A stretch of 64,000 nt of DNA from Ruminiclostridium cellobioparum subsp. termitidis CT1112. Its GTDB lineage: Bacteria > Bacillota > Clostridia > Acetivibrionales > DSM-1351. The stretch's first letter is position 1. Each line of letters starts with the position of its first letter. A program made the position numbers and the translations under genes. This document shows positions 17,739 to 26,467 of the stretch, in pieces. The notes below the pieces were generated by a model. The model saw only the letters and a list, made by a program, of their open reading frames with translations, was not told the DNA's origin and made no database searches. The DNA is taken from the NCBI RefSeq assembly GCF_000350485.1, contig NZ_AORV01000036.1, positions 1 through 64,000 of the forward strand, given 5' to 3'.

Positions 17739-18095
17739 CTACCTCCCGGAATCAAACCCGTTTTTCAGGCCGGCTTCATACAGTTTTCCGCAGGCCGGAA
17801 ACATTGTGAGGTCTGTTGTCATAAGGACAATATTCTTTTCAAGGGCCAGTTCGATCATACTGTCGAGGGGCTGCTTCCCCCTCACAAAAATTACCGCCCT
17901 GATGTCCATCATCTCGGCTGTTCTAATAACCTGCAGGTTTATAAGACCTGTCAGCAAAACTACATTTTCAGTTACATAGGCCATTACATCACTCATCAGA
18001 TCTGAACCGCAGGCGGATGTGACCTCATAGTCGAGAAGTTCATTTGCTGTTATAACCTGCGCATTTAATATGGTGGCAATATCAAGGAGCTTCAT
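17739..18095 (-). CDS. DRTGG-domain protein (second copy)
   Basis: A 118-residue stand-alone DRTGG-like domain, similar in size and pattern to the one at 15564-15905 (for example VVLLTGLINLQVIRTAEMM, and MDIRAVIFVRGKQPLD near the middle). I chose ATG 18095, 6 bases after GAGGTG, over an in-frame GTG at 18104 that is itself part of that SD. It heads a compact minus-strand cluster: DRTGG, RsbW-like ATPase, hydrogenase-like protein, DRTGG, PHP. It probably binds a small ligand; no ligand can be named. Confidence 0.8.
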   Translation of the reverse strand: MKLLDIATILNAQVITANELLDYEVTSACGSDLMSDVMAYVTENVVLLTGLINLQVIRTAEMMDIRAVIFVRGKQPLDSMIELALEKNIVLMTTDLTMFPACGKLYEAGLKNGFDSGR

Positions 18096-18158
18096 AGGGT
18101 TCACCTCGTAAAATATGTATAGTTCCTGTAAAGGCCGGCGGCAGCCGACCTTACTTAT

Positions 18159-19814
18159 TTAGAAAAAACAGCTTCCGCCAACAAATTCTTTAACTATTGA
18201 ATTGTTTGGAACCTCCTTGCCGTCTATCGGCAGGAAATAACTTAAAAACTCTATAAGCCGCTTAACCTCCGAATACCGTTCATTTTCAGGCCCCAGCTGC
18301 ATCAGCAGGGGTTCGGCATAGGTTTTCAGCAGGCACAATTCATATACAAGGGAAGAGTTGAACATAGTATCTGCATTTTCCTGGTAAGGGAATATGTTTT
18401 TCTCTTCACCCCTTCTTACCGACGGCCATCTGTTTATGGTATTGATTGCCGAACACCCCCTGAACTTATTGTCTCTGACAATCCTGCGGATGATCCTGGT
18501 GTCGGTGGAGGGTATTCTGTTGTGGTCGTCTATATTCATGGAAGTTAAGGCACTTACGTAAATCTTGAATTTGTCCTCGGAGGAAATTGATGCCGTCAGC
18601 CTGTCATTCAGGCCATGTATTCCTTCTATTACCAGGATGGTGTTTTTATTCATTATCATTTTCTGCCCAACAGCTTCCCTTGAACCTGTTTCAAAATTAT
18701 ACACCGGTATCTCAACTTCGTGCCCTTCCAGAAGCGCAGTCAAATGTTTGTTAAAGAGCTCCACATCTATTGCCTCAAGAGCCTCATAATCGTATTCTCC
18801 GGTCTCGTCCATGGGAGTTTTATCCCTGTTGACAAAATAGTTGTCCAGGGATATTGTCTTTGGCGTATAGCCGTTTACCCTCAGCTGAATGCCCAGTCTG
18901 TTGGCAAAGGTCGTTTTGCCTGATGACGAGGGACCTGAAATAAGCACTATGCGCTTTTGCTCCTCATGGTTTGTTATCTTGTCGGCTATCTCGGCTATCT
19001 TCTTTTCATGAAGCGCTTCGTTTACTCTTATAAGATCGCCTATTTCACCTGATTTTACAATATCATTCAAGGCTCCTACATTTTCAACCCCCAGTATGCG
19101 GACCCACTTTTTATACTCGATAAATACCTTGAACAGCTTCTTCTGTTCTTCAAAATCCGGAAGCTTTTCAGGCTTACCCTTTGAAGGAAACTGGATCACC
19201 ACTCCCGGATGGTGGAACTTCAGGCTGAAACACTTGATGTAACCCGTATCGGGCACCATGTAGCCATAGTAATAGTCCTCATAGCCTCCGCAGTTATACA
19301 CCGTAACGTAGGGCTTTTGCCTGTGTTCCAGAACCGCATACTTATCAAGCCTTCCGGTCTTCTTATACAGCTCCCTGGCACTCTCTGTGGAAACGACCTT
19401 TTTCTCAAAGGGCAGTGCACAGCTTACAATTTCATTCATTTTTTTCTGAACAGCTTCCACATCAATTTCTGTAAGTTCCTCATCCCCTCTTATTTCACAG
19501 TATACGCCGTTACTCATAGGATGGCTGATAACCGCATTTCTTTCGGGAAACAGTTCATTGACAGCCTTTATAAATATAAAGTAAAGGCTTCTCCTGTATA
19601 TCCTCATGCCATCCTCATCAGTAAGATCAATGAAAGTCACTTTTGCATCCTCGGCAAGCTCATAGCTGAGTTCCCGGATATCATTATTCACACGGGCGGC
19701 CACAACGCTTGACTGGTAGGAATCCTTGAAGCGTTTGGCCAGTTCGAGCAGTGTTGTCTTTTTCTCAATTTCATATTTTTCATTATTTAAAGTTATAAAA
19801 ATTTTCTCACTCAT
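18159..19814 (-). CDS. TGS-domain nucleoside (uridine-type) kinase
   Basis: A 551-residue fusion. The N-terminal ~65 residues form a TGS domain as in threonyl-tRNA synthetase and RelA. A middle part resembles the threonyl-tRNA synthetase second additional domain (LFPERNAVISHPMSNGVYCE). The C-terminal half is a P-loop kinase of the uridine kinase/phosphoribulokinase type, with Walker A GPSSSGKTTFANRL (~294-307), LDNYFVNRDKTPMDETG and the later IEGIHGLND. It probably phosphorylates a nucleoside for salvage; the exact substrate is unknown. ATG 19814 follows GGAGGG; a TTG codon just before it is an artefact. It stands alone, 64 bases before the DRTGG cluster on the same strand. Confidence 0.9.
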   Translation of the reverse strand: MSEKIFITLNNEKYEIEKKTTLLELAKRFKDSYQSSVVAARVNNDIRELSYELAEDAKVTFIDLTDEDGMRIYRRSLYFIFIKAVNELFPERNAVISHPMSNGVYCEIRGDEELTEIDVEAVQKKMNEIVSCALPFEKKVVSTESARELYKKTGRLDKYAVLEHRQKPYVTVYNCGGYEDYYYGYMVPDTGYIKCFSLKFHHPGVVIQFPSKGKPEKLPDFEEQKKLFKVFIEYKKWVRILGVENVGALNDIVKSGEIGDLIRVNEALHEKKIAEIADKITNHEEQKRIVLISGPSSSGKTTFANRLGIQLRVNGYTPKTISLDNYFVNRDKTPMDETGEYDYEALEAIDVELFNKHLTALLEGHEVEIPVYNFETGSREAVGQKMIMNKNTILVIEGIHGLNDRLTASISSEDKFKIYVSALTSMNIDDHNRIPSTDTRIIRRIVRDNKFRGCSAINTINRWPSVRRGEEKNIFPYQENADTMFNSSLVYELCLLKTYAEPLLMQLGPENERYSEVKRLIEFLSYFLPIDGKEVPNNSIVKEFVGGSCFF

Positions 19815-20231
19815 CAAAATCCCTCCGAATAGTACTACATATTATTCAATATATTAATAATAAGATCTCATTTTTATGATCAAATGTTTAAAATAAAGCT
19901 TAAAATACCATCAATAAATACATTATACCATTAATTGCATATATAATTGCATATATTCTGTAAGCATACAAATTATCCTTCCATTAACCTTTCAAAAAAA
20001 ACCGGACCATAAATATATCAATCCACTATTTTAATTATGTACTCAAAATCTTTCTGTATTCAAGAGTTTTCTTCAAGAATCAAACTTTTACAGTGCATTC
20101 AATTACTATTTGACACCATATTGGCTATAATATAAAATGAAATTTGATTGCTGAAAGGATAATAATTTTGATTTACTTGTTTAAAGGCAGGTTATTATTC
20201 AATTTAAATAGAATTGCGAGAGGTTAAATCA
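19815..20231. other. Divergent intergenic region (417 bases)
   Basis: AT-rich sequence between the divergent nucleoside kinase and prfC genes. Apart from the prfC promoter at 20110-20138 and the ribosome binding sites, I see no gene, repeat or structured RNA. Confidence 0.6.
20110..20138 (+). promoter_or_regulatory. Promoter of prfC
   Basis: TTGACA (20110-20115) and TAAAAT (20133-20138) with a 17-base spacer, about 95 bases upstream of the prfC start. A TATAAT inside the spacer is too close to the -35 to be used with it. Confidence 0.6.
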
Positions 20232-21854
20232 ATGCCGGATATCAAAGCTGAACTAAAAAAAGAAGTTTCGCGCAGAAAAACATTTGCCATTATTTCCCAC
20301 CCGGATGCAGGTAAAACAACCCTGACCGAAAAACTGCTGCTGTATGGCGGCGCCATAAGGCTTGCCGGTTCTGTTAAAGCCAGAAAGGCAAATAAATATG
20401 CAGTGTCGGACTGGATGGAAATAGAAAAACAGAGAGGTATTTCAGTCACTTCCAGCGTAATGCAGTTTGAATATAATAATTTCTGTATAAATATTTTGGA
20501 TACACCCGGTCACCAGGACTTCAGTGAGGATACATACAGAACCCTAGTGGCTGCCGACAGCGCGGTAATGCTTATCGACGGAGCCAAGGGTGTGGAAGCA
20601 CAGACAATAAAACTGTTTCACGTTTGTAAATTAAGAGGCATACCCATATTTACATTTGTAAATAAAATGGACCGTGCCAGCAAAGACCCTTTTGAGCTCA
20701 TGGAGGAGATCGAAAGAGTACTTGGTATACGCTCCTATCCTATGAATTGGCCCATTGGAACAGAAGGTGACTTCAAGGGTGTTTATAATAGAAAGCTTAA
20801 ACAAATCGAGCTCTTCGGCGGCGGGGAACACGGACAGTCACAGGTATCCTCCACCGTTGGAAAGGTTGATGACCCCATTTTTGCCGATTTACTTGGAAGC
20901 CACTATCACGACAAACTTTGTGAAGACATCGAACTGCTGGATATGGCAGGAGATGAGTTTGATAAGAAGAAAATCCGCAGCGGTGAGCTCACGCCTTTAT
21001 TCTTTGGCAGTGCCATGACCAATTTCGGGGTACAGCCGTTTTTGGAGGAGTTCCTTGAATTGGCACCCTCACCTGGCGTGATAACAACTTCCGAAACCGA
21101 AATTGATCCTGAAAGCGACAAATTCTCAGGCTTCATATTTAAAATACAGGCCAATATGAATCCTACCCACAGGGACAGACTGGCGTTCCTGAGAATTTGT
21201 TCCGGTAAATTCACGAAAGGCATGTCTGTAAAGCATGTGAACGCCGGAAAGGAAATCCGCTTGTCACAGCCGCAGCAGTTCATGGCCCAGGAACGTACTA
21301 TCATTGAAGAAGCCTATCCCGGCGATATTATAGGTTTGTTCGACCCCGGCATATTCAATCTCGGGGACACGCTGTATGAAGGAAACGGCAATGTAAAATT
21401 TGAGGGTATCCCAATCTTCCCTGCAGAGCACTTTGCAAGAGTGACTCCTGCCGATACCATGAAACGAAAGCAGTTCATAAAAGGTATCGACCAGCTTTCA
21501 GAGGAAGGTGCAATACAGGTGTTCAAGCAGATTGACATCGGTATTGAGGCTTTGATTATCGGTGTAGTGGGAGCACTTCAGTTTGAAGTGCTGGAGTACA
21601 GACTCAAAAATGAGTACGGCGTCCAGCTCCGCATTCAGAATCTGCCTTACAGGCATGCCCGCTGGATTGAGAATGAAGGCCTTGACCCGAGAAAGCTGAA
21701 TCTTCCGAGCACAGCGGTAATTGTGGAAGATAAGCTGGGCAGAAACTCCATTTTGTTTGAAAATGAATGGTCCATCAGAATGGCCGAGGAAAGAAACAAG
21801 GATCTGAAGCTGGTGGATATTGCAACCCAGGATTTCAAAGTCAGAAAATTTTAG
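20232..21854 (+). CDS. prfC: Peptide chain release factor 3
   Basis: A ribosomal GTPase that recycles release factors RF1/RF2 after translation termination. The 540 residues match the RF3 family (~525-540). G-domain motifs are clear: G1 HPDAGKTT, switch I and effector region with EIEKQRGISVTSSVMQF, G3 DTPGHQDFSEDTYRTL and G4 NKMDR. Domain II and III sequences follow, such as GFIFKIQANMNPTHRDRLAFL and VVGALQFEVLEYRLKNEYG, which separate RF3 from EF-G. I use ATG 20232 (8 bases after GAGAGG). The longer frame opens with a TTG that overlaps this SD. It is monocistronic, followed by tRNA genes. Confidence 0.96.
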   Translation: MPDIKAELKKEVSRRKTFAIISHPDAGKTTLTEKLLLYGGAIRLAGSVKARKANKYAVSDWMEIEKQRGISVTSSVMQFEYNNFCINILDTPGHQDFSEDTYRTLVAADSAVMLIDGAKGVEAQTIKLFHVCKLRGIPIFTFVNKMDRASKDPFELMEEIERVLGIRSYPMNWPIGTEGDFKGVYNRKLKQIELFGGGEHGQSQVSSTVGKVDDPIFADLLGSHYHDKLCEDIELLDMAGDEFDKKKIRSGELTPLFFGSAMTNFGVQPFLEEFLELAPSPGVITTSETEIDPESDKFSGFIFKIQANMNPTHRDRLAFLRICSGKFTKGMSVKHVNAGKEIRLSQPQQFMAQERTIIEEAYPGDIIGLFDPGIFNLGDTLYEGNGNVKFEGIPIFPAEHFARVTPADTMKRKQFIKGIDQLSEEGAIQVFKQIDIGIEALIIGVVGALQFEVLEYRLKNEYGVQLRIQNLPYRHARWIENEGLDPRKLNLPSTAVIVEDKLGRNSILFENEWSIRMAEERNKDLKLVDIATQDFKVRKF

Positions 21855-21920
21855 CAGCACCCCTTGCTTCACAGCCCCTGTGGTTTATATCAGGCAAATA
21901 AAAAATTGTTATTATTTTGC

Positions 21921-21949
21921 TTGACAAAAAGTGCAAACCTCTTTATAAT
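21921..21949 (+). promoter_or_regulatory. Promoter of the tRNA-Gln/tRNA-Lys unit
   Basis: A consensus promoter: TTGACA (21921-21926), 17-base spacer, TATAAT (21944-21949), ending about 20 bases before the first tRNA. Confidence 0.85.
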
Positions 21950-21967
21950 AGGTTTTGCGCTTGACGT

Positions 21968-22044
21968 TGGGATGTAGCCAAGCCGGTAAGGCACCAGACT
22001 TTGACTCTGGCATTTCGTTGGTTCGAGTCCAGCCATCCCAGCCA
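21968..22044 (+). tRNA. tRNA-Gln (anticodon TTG)
   Basis: The acceptor stem TGGGATG pairs with CATCCCA, followed by G and an encoded CCA. The anticodon arm CCAGA-CTTTGAC-TCTGG gives anticodon TTG. The T arm carries GGTTCGAGTCC. It is transcribed from a consensus promoter together with the tRNA-Lys gene 4 bases downstream. Confidence 0.95.
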
Positions 22045-22047
22045 TTT

Positions 22048-22123
22048 GACCCATTAGCTCAGTTGGCAGAGCACTTGACTTTTAATCAAGGTGTCCGCAG
22101 TTCGAATCTGCGATGGGTCACCA
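22048..22123 (+). tRNA. tRNA-Lys (anticodon TTT)
   Basis: The acceptor stem GACCCAT pairs with ATGGGTC, with A73 and an encoded CCA. The anticodon loop CTTTTAA between TTGA and TCAA gives anticodon TTT. The D arm has AGCTCAGTTGGCAGAGC and the T arm GTTCGAATC. Confidence 0.95.
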
Positions 22124-22125
22124 GA

Positions 22126-22159
22126 ACCATTGTAACGACAGTGTTACAGTGGTTTTTTA
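22126..22159 (+). terminator. Terminator of the tRNA unit
   Basis: ACCATTGTAAC pairs with GTTACAGTGGT (one G-U pair) and is followed by TTTTTT, directly after the tRNA-Lys gene. Confidence 0.85.
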
Positions 22160-22443
22160 ATGTCATTTACAGACACTCCGACCACTTTGAAGACACCTTG
22201 ATTTTTTGTTTCAATTGTATATGGACAGGCTGACCACCGGCAATACGGGGTCAGCCCTGCTTTATATGGAGCATTTCCTTGCAGTCAAAATGTATGACAG
22301 CGGTATGCCCTGGTTATCCAAATGAGCCAGGCCTCCTTATTGGATGTAATATAATTCATATTCTTATCTCCTTCCGGTCTGTCTTAATATTACCTACCGC
22401 TTTTTAGTATAGCATCATTTAAAGGGAGACTTCATGCAGCTTT
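22160..22443. other. Intergenic region after the tRNA genes
   Basis: No gene is supported. One inverted repeat, GGCTGACC/GGTCAGCC (22228-22256), could fold but has no T-run. It lies about 190 bases past the stop of the MutS2-like gene and may help to end that transcript. Confidence 0.5.
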
Positions 22444-24423
22444 TTAATCATCGTATCTGATTATCAGCTCCGGATTATGTCCCTTTTCCATCTTTTTTCT
22501 TGCCTTCCGGTTGGCCACAGTATCAAAAACTATGGAGAAATCATAATCCGGAGGATACAATTCGCCGGCCGGAACATGCAGTTTCAGCCTCTTATGGGGG
22601 ATCAGCCTTTTCCTGTCCCTGGACTGTACTCCGATTTCCCCCTTTTCGTTTGCAGTCTGATACACAATTCCTATTTCTCTCTGGGGATAGATCATCACAC
22701 TGTCCCCAATATTGAACCTGCTGCTCCTGTTTGGTTTCGGCGGTTCCTTCTCACCCCTCAGCACAGGAGCAGGCTTGGGGTTCAAACTTTCAGGTCCCGA
22801 CTTTCTTCTGTTGCTTGAAGCCTCCTCTCCATTGTCCTGTTCTGCAAACAGGAATTCATCATTATATGAGTTTGTTTGTACAGTGTTTGAACTGAATTTT
22901 TGTCCATAAGCCTGTTCATGGGCTATTCTAAGCAAGTGCTCCGGAAAGCCGAGACGTTTGGCTATATAGAGCGCACAGCTTTCGCCGGCCTCTCCTATCT
23001 CAAGCCTGTACATGGGCTTCAGGCTTTCCTTGTCAAAGGCCATGCGTGCATTCACAAGCTTTTCGGCCTTTCTGGCATACTCCTTTATTTCAGGGTAATG
23101 AGTGGTAGCTACAAAAAGGCATTCCTTCCTTTTCAGTTCTTCAAGTATTGCTATGGCTATCCCCATTCCTTCGGCAGGATCGGTCCCCGAACCAAGTTCG
23201 TCAAGCAGAACAAGACTTTCACGTGTTGCGGTGCTCAGTATGTCAATAATATTGTTGATATGCGATGAAAAGGTTGAGAGATTCTCTGATATGCTTTGTC
23301 CGTCGCCGATATCGCAAAGTACCATATTGTTCATACAAAACTCACTTCCCTGTGCAGCGGGAACATGAAGGCCGCTTTGCGCCATCATTGAGAGCAGTCC
23401 GGCTGTTTTCAGGGCTACAGTCTTTCCCCCTGTGTTGGGCCCGGTAATAATTACACCGTTAATTCCGCAGCCTATCTCAAAATCCAGAGGGACACAGACC
23501 GATTGATTCAATAAAGGATGCCGTCCGGCCTTGATCAGCATTTTCCGGCTGACCGCAACTTTAACCGGTATGGCCTTCATTTGTACAGATAATTTTGCTT
23601 TGGCAAAAACCATGTCCAGGGTTTCCATAGCATCCATATTCAAATATATTGCCGCTCTTTGCTCATCCACCAGGGCGGTCAGCGTATACAGGATTTTTCT
23701 GATCTCATTTTCCTCTTCCATCTGCAGCAGTGATATTTCGGTCTGAAGCTTCTGAACGGCCACAGGCTCAATAAACACCGTTCCCCCTGTGGTGGAGGTA
23801 TCAATAACAGTACCTGTCACCAAACTCCGGTACTCTTTTTTCACGGGCAGCACAAAATGCCCGTTCCGTATTGACACAAAGCTGTCTGTAAACCATTCCT
23901 TTTTACTGCGGAGCAGGCTGTCCAGCTTGGTTTTGACCTGGCTTCCGGTGCTTTCCAGCTTCCTGCGTATATCCCTCAGTCTTGGAGATGCAGAATCGTC
24001 AACACGGCCGTTTCTTATCGATCTGTCAATCTCCTCCAGCAGGTCGCCAAGCTCATTTATAGAACCACCATAATAAGCAATTTCTCCGCCTGAAGCTTCA
24101 GCTTTTTTTAAATATGATTTCATACGCCTGCAGGAAATCAGGAACTGTGCTGCCAGTACCAGCTGATCGGGCACCAGCATCGCACCTTTTGAGCATAACT
24201 CAAGTATTTTATCCAGGTCGGTCATTGCTGCAAGCGGCGGTGTGCCCTGACTCTCAAGAATACGCCTGGCATCAGTGGTCTCCTGCATTCTTTCCCTGCA
24301 CTCCGCTTCGGACAGGTAGGGCTTAAGTTTCGACAATTTGGTCCGTGCCCTCTCCGACATTGCAAACTGGCAGAGCATATCAATTATCTTGTTATATTCC
24401 AAAGTATCCGCATAATTATTCAT
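22444..24423 (-). CDS. MutS2-like ATPase lacking the Smr nuclease domain
   Basis: A MutS-family ATPase of 659 residues. The order matches MutS2: an N-terminal helical region, lever/clamp (~30-300), then the ABC-type ATPase with Walker A GPNTGGKTVALKT (~336-348), signature NLSTFSSHINNI, Walker B LVLLDELGSGTDP and H-loop TTHYPEIKEYA. MutS2 usually continues to ~790 residues with a KOW-like and a C-terminal Smr endonuclease domain. Here a short KOW-like part (RFNIGDSVMIYPQREIGIV) remains, but no Smr motif (LDLRG...GKG) follows. MutS2 homologues act in recombination control and, in Bacillus, on collided ribosomes. The start is ATG 24423 after GAGGAG. A long leader with its own promoter precedes it. 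Confidence 0.85.
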   Translation of the reverse strand: MNNYADTLEYNKIIDMLCQFAMSERARTKLSKLKPYLSEAECRERMQETTDARRILESQGTPPLAAMTDLDKILELCSKGAMLVPDQLVLAAQFLISCRRMKSYLKKAEASGGEIAYYGGSINELGDLLEEIDRSIRNGRVDDSASPRLRDIRRKLESTGSQVKTKLDSLLRSKKEWFTDSFVSIRNGHFVLPVKKEYRSLVTGTVIDTSTTGGTVFIEPVAVQKLQTEISLLQMEEENEIRKILYTLTALVDEQRAAIYLNMDAMETLDMVFAKAKLSVQMKAIPVKVAVSRKMLIKAGRHPLLNQSVCVPLDFEIGCGINGVIITGPNTGGKTVALKTAGLLSMMAQSGLHVPAAQGSEFCMNNMVLCDIGDGQSISENLSTFSSHINNIIDILSTATRESLVLLDELGSGTDPAEGMGIAIAILEELKRKECLFVATTHYPEIKEYARKAEKLVNARMAFDKESLKPMYRLEIGEAGESCALYIAKRLGFPEHLLRIAHEQAYGQKFSSNTVQTNSYNDEFLFAEQDNGEEASSNRRKSGPESLNPKPAPVLRGEKEPPKPNRSSRFNIGDSVMIYPQREIGIVYQTANEKGEIGVQSRDRKRLIPHKRLKLHVPAGELYPPDYDFSIVFDTVANRKARKKMEKGHNPELIIRYDD

Positions 24424-24544
24424 AGTTGTTCTCCTCTCACATTTGACTGCTGAAATTATTAAAACAAAAGCCCGTGACAGCACTCTGCCCAACATTCAGA
24501 CTGAAGTTCCAGCCATAAAGGTTCAGAATATCGTGAAACATAAA

Positions 24545-24574
24545 AAGCGTGAACAGGACGAACCTGTCACGCTT
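24545..24574 (-). terminator. Terminator/attenuator hairpin before the MutS2-like gene
   Basis: AAGCGTG-ACAGG pairs with CCTGT-CACGCTT (one bulged base, five-base loop). On the minus strand it is followed by TTTTT. It lies 122 bases upstream of the MutS2-like start and 280 bases after a short leader ORF, so it would stop transcripts before the gene unless relieved. Confidence 0.75.
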
Positions 24575-24578
24575 AAAG

Positions 24579-24855
24579 GACAACTATTAAATTCCGGCAG
24601 ACCGGGAATACAAATAAATCAGCAGGCAACTTATATAAATAATACTGCTATTTATATAGCTGCTGTCAAATACCCATATACAACAGGCTGAAATCCAGTC
24701 CGGAAAAAAATGTTTGCAAAGCATTCTGTAACGTACAATGACAAAATGACAAATTGTACGAAAAAGCAGGTGTCACAATGCTACCCAAAGGTACCATCAA
24801 TAAGGCGTACTTAAATAAATAGTAATAACCTGTTTATTTAAAAGCCTACAACTAT
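24579..24855 (-). promoter_or_regulatory. Structured leader upstream of the MutS2-like gene
   Basis: The transcribed region between the leader ORF and the terminator hairpin holds several inverted repeats: TTAAATAAA/TTTATTTAA around 24809-24842, CGTACAAT/ATTGTACG (24732-24739 and 24753-24760) and ATATAAATA/TATTTATAT near 24628-24656. ACAACTA/TAGTTGT overlaps the leader ORF stop. No known riboswitch consensus was recognised. Confidence 0.55.
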
Positions 24856-24891
24856 TTAGTTGTTTTCCACCTTTACAGATAATGCAGACAT
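24856..24891 (-). CDS. Putative 11-codon leader peptide
   Basis: A short ORF, MSALSVKVENN, with a strong SD (GGAGG 7 bases before ATG 24891), lies about 30 bases after a consensus promoter. Its stop codon is inside a small hairpin. The position, before a structured leader and terminator, is that of uORFs that sense translation by transcription or translation attenuation. Reality as a translated peptide is inferred from the SD and promoter. Confidence 0.6.
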   Translation of the reverse strand: MSALSVKVENN

Positions 24892-24924
24892 CAAAAATCC
24901 TCCTATAGACTAAATTTCCAAATC

Positions 24925-24953
24925 ATAATAGCATATACAATTTCATGTGTCAA
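24925..24953 (-). promoter_or_regulatory. Promoter of the MutS2-like gene leader
   Basis: TTGACA (24948-24953) and TATTAT (24925-24930) with a 17-base spacer on the minus strand. The transcript would carry a leader of about 495 bases before the MutS2-like start codon. Confidence 0.8.
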
Positions 24954-24973
24954 GGTTCAATATTAATTGACAG

Positions 24974-26044
24974 CTATTTTTCAGAATTGTCATCAGCTGC
25001 CCTGGAATCTGTTGCCTCGGCAGAATTTTCCCGAATATCAGACTTATCCGATCCCGCTTTGGATTTTCTGTATTTCCTCCTGATGATCCTGTAAGCCGCA
25101 AAGCCTATTATGCCCAAAGGTATCAGCACCGGTAACGCGGCTGCAAGAGCCACGATCATATCCTGTGTAAACTTCCATAAACCGGTTACGCTGTTTTTAA
25201 AGCCTGCTGAAATGCGGTGGAAAAAACCGTCATTTTCCTTTGGCTGAACCGGTTTGATTTGTACAACTTCGTTTATATTTACTGTGAATGTGGAGTATTC
25301 AACAAGGGAATCCCATTTTTTAAGGGTACCCGTCAGATTTTCTATTTCATAATTTGTGGTTTGAAGTTCTTTCTCGATTTTGAGTATATCCTCCATCTTT
25401 GCTGCCTTCTTCAGCAGTTCCAACAGCCTTTCCCGCTGTATCTCAAGGGACTTCAGCCTGGCCTCTGTGTCAAAATACCTGTCTGTTACATCTTCGCCAT
25501 TGGATTGTTCAAACACCACAGTCCCAAACTTCCTCAAATCAATAAAGGCCTGACCGTATTTTGCCTTGGGCACTCTGAATACGTATACCGCACTCCTCAT
25601 ACCCTGATAACCAATTCCTCCCCCATTAACCGAAGTACTCTGCTGATAAGCTCCGATAGAAGTCATATAATCGCACAATTCATTTCTGGTTTTATCAAAC
25701 TCCAGGGTTTGGAAATCCATCCGCCCTGTAAATATTATTTTCTGGGCGACATTCACAACACTTGAGTTTTGAATGGTATTCTGCTGTTCGGCGCTTTGAT
25801 CGACAGCTGTGGAAACCCCGGCACCTTCCTCCCCATTGATATGGGCTGAGGTTACCTGCACCGCGCTGTCGGGTTTTTCATTTGACACCGTATTTCCATC
25901 ATCGGCAGCACCGGTAAATCCGACCGAAACCTGTTTGCTTTCTGCCCTGGGAGCAGCGCTTGTTTGTGTACTTGCGCTTCCGCAGCCCATTAATGAAAAA
26001 GCTAAAACTGCAATAAAAATTCCTGAAGCCAGCCTTTTTATCAT
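24974..26044 (-). CDS. DUF4349 lipoprotein
   Basis: A 356-residue exported lipoprotein. The signal peptide ends in a lipobox (FSLMGC, Cys21). A low-complexity Ser/Thr/Gln-rich linker (~22-100) follows. The DUF4349 domain at ~100-265 has KIIFTGRMDFQTLEFDKT, the V-Y-V-F-R-V-P-K core and EDVTDRYFDTEARLKSLEIQ, the last within a coiled coil. A C-terminal membrane helix (ALAAALPVLIPLGIIGFAAYRII, ~290-312) and a charged tail end it. So it is anchored at both ends with the domain outside. The function of DUF4349 is unknown; a cell-envelope role is likely. ATG 26044 follows AAGGGGG. Confidence 0.88.
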   Translation of the reverse strand: MIKRLASGIFIAVLAFSLMGCGSASTQTSAAPRAESKQVSVGFTGAADDGNTVSNEKPDSAVQVTSAHINGEEGAGVSTAVDQSAEQQNTIQNSSVVNVAQKIIFTGRMDFQTLEFDKTRNELCDYMTSIGAYQQSTSVNGGGIGYQGMRSAVYVFRVPKAKYGQAFIDLRKFGTVVFEQSNGEDVTDRYFDTEARLKSLEIQRERLLELLKKAAKMEDILKIEKELQTTNYEIENLTGTLKKWDSLVEYSTFTVNINEVVQIKPVQPKENDGFFHRISAGFKNSVTGLWKFTQDMIVALAAALPVLIPLGIIGFAAYRIIRRKYRKSKAGSDKSDIRENSAEATDSRAADDNSEK

Positions 26045-26202
26045 GCCATTTTCCCCCTTTAATCCTTTAAGAAGCTATCTTTGCATTTATTTTCTAAGCT
26101 TATAGACGAAGTAAGTTGAAAAAATGTTGCAGAAACTGGTGCAAGATGTAAAAAGGTGATTATACCGGACAAAAAAAAGTATAAGCTGACGCTTATACTT
26201 TT

Positions 26203-26280
<78 letters not shown>

Positions 26281-26467
26281 ATATCTTATGTCCCGCAAGA
26301 CACATTTGATATTTTACGGTACAAAAGAGTATTTGTCAATAGATTTTACAATTTATTTTAATATGCTTCAATAATGTTATTGTCAACACTTTCGGCCGTT
26401 TATATTCTCTCCGGATTTAACAATCCTTACTGCCAAACAGCGCCCTATACAGCGGTCAGCCCAGGTT

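Noticed and set aside
21955-22233. ORF of 92 codons across the tRNA-Gln and tRNA-Lys genes
   Set aside because: It is made of the tRNA sequences themselves.
24443-24691. Plus-strand ORF of 82 codons upstream of the MutS2-like gene
   Set aside because: No SD, unusual composition, and it runs through the minus-strand terminator hairpin and leader.
24780-24815. GATGGTACC in the MutS2-like leader as a second T-box
   Set aside because: There is no following antiterminator/terminator pair at that place and none of the stem I motifs; the real terminator is 200 bases further on.
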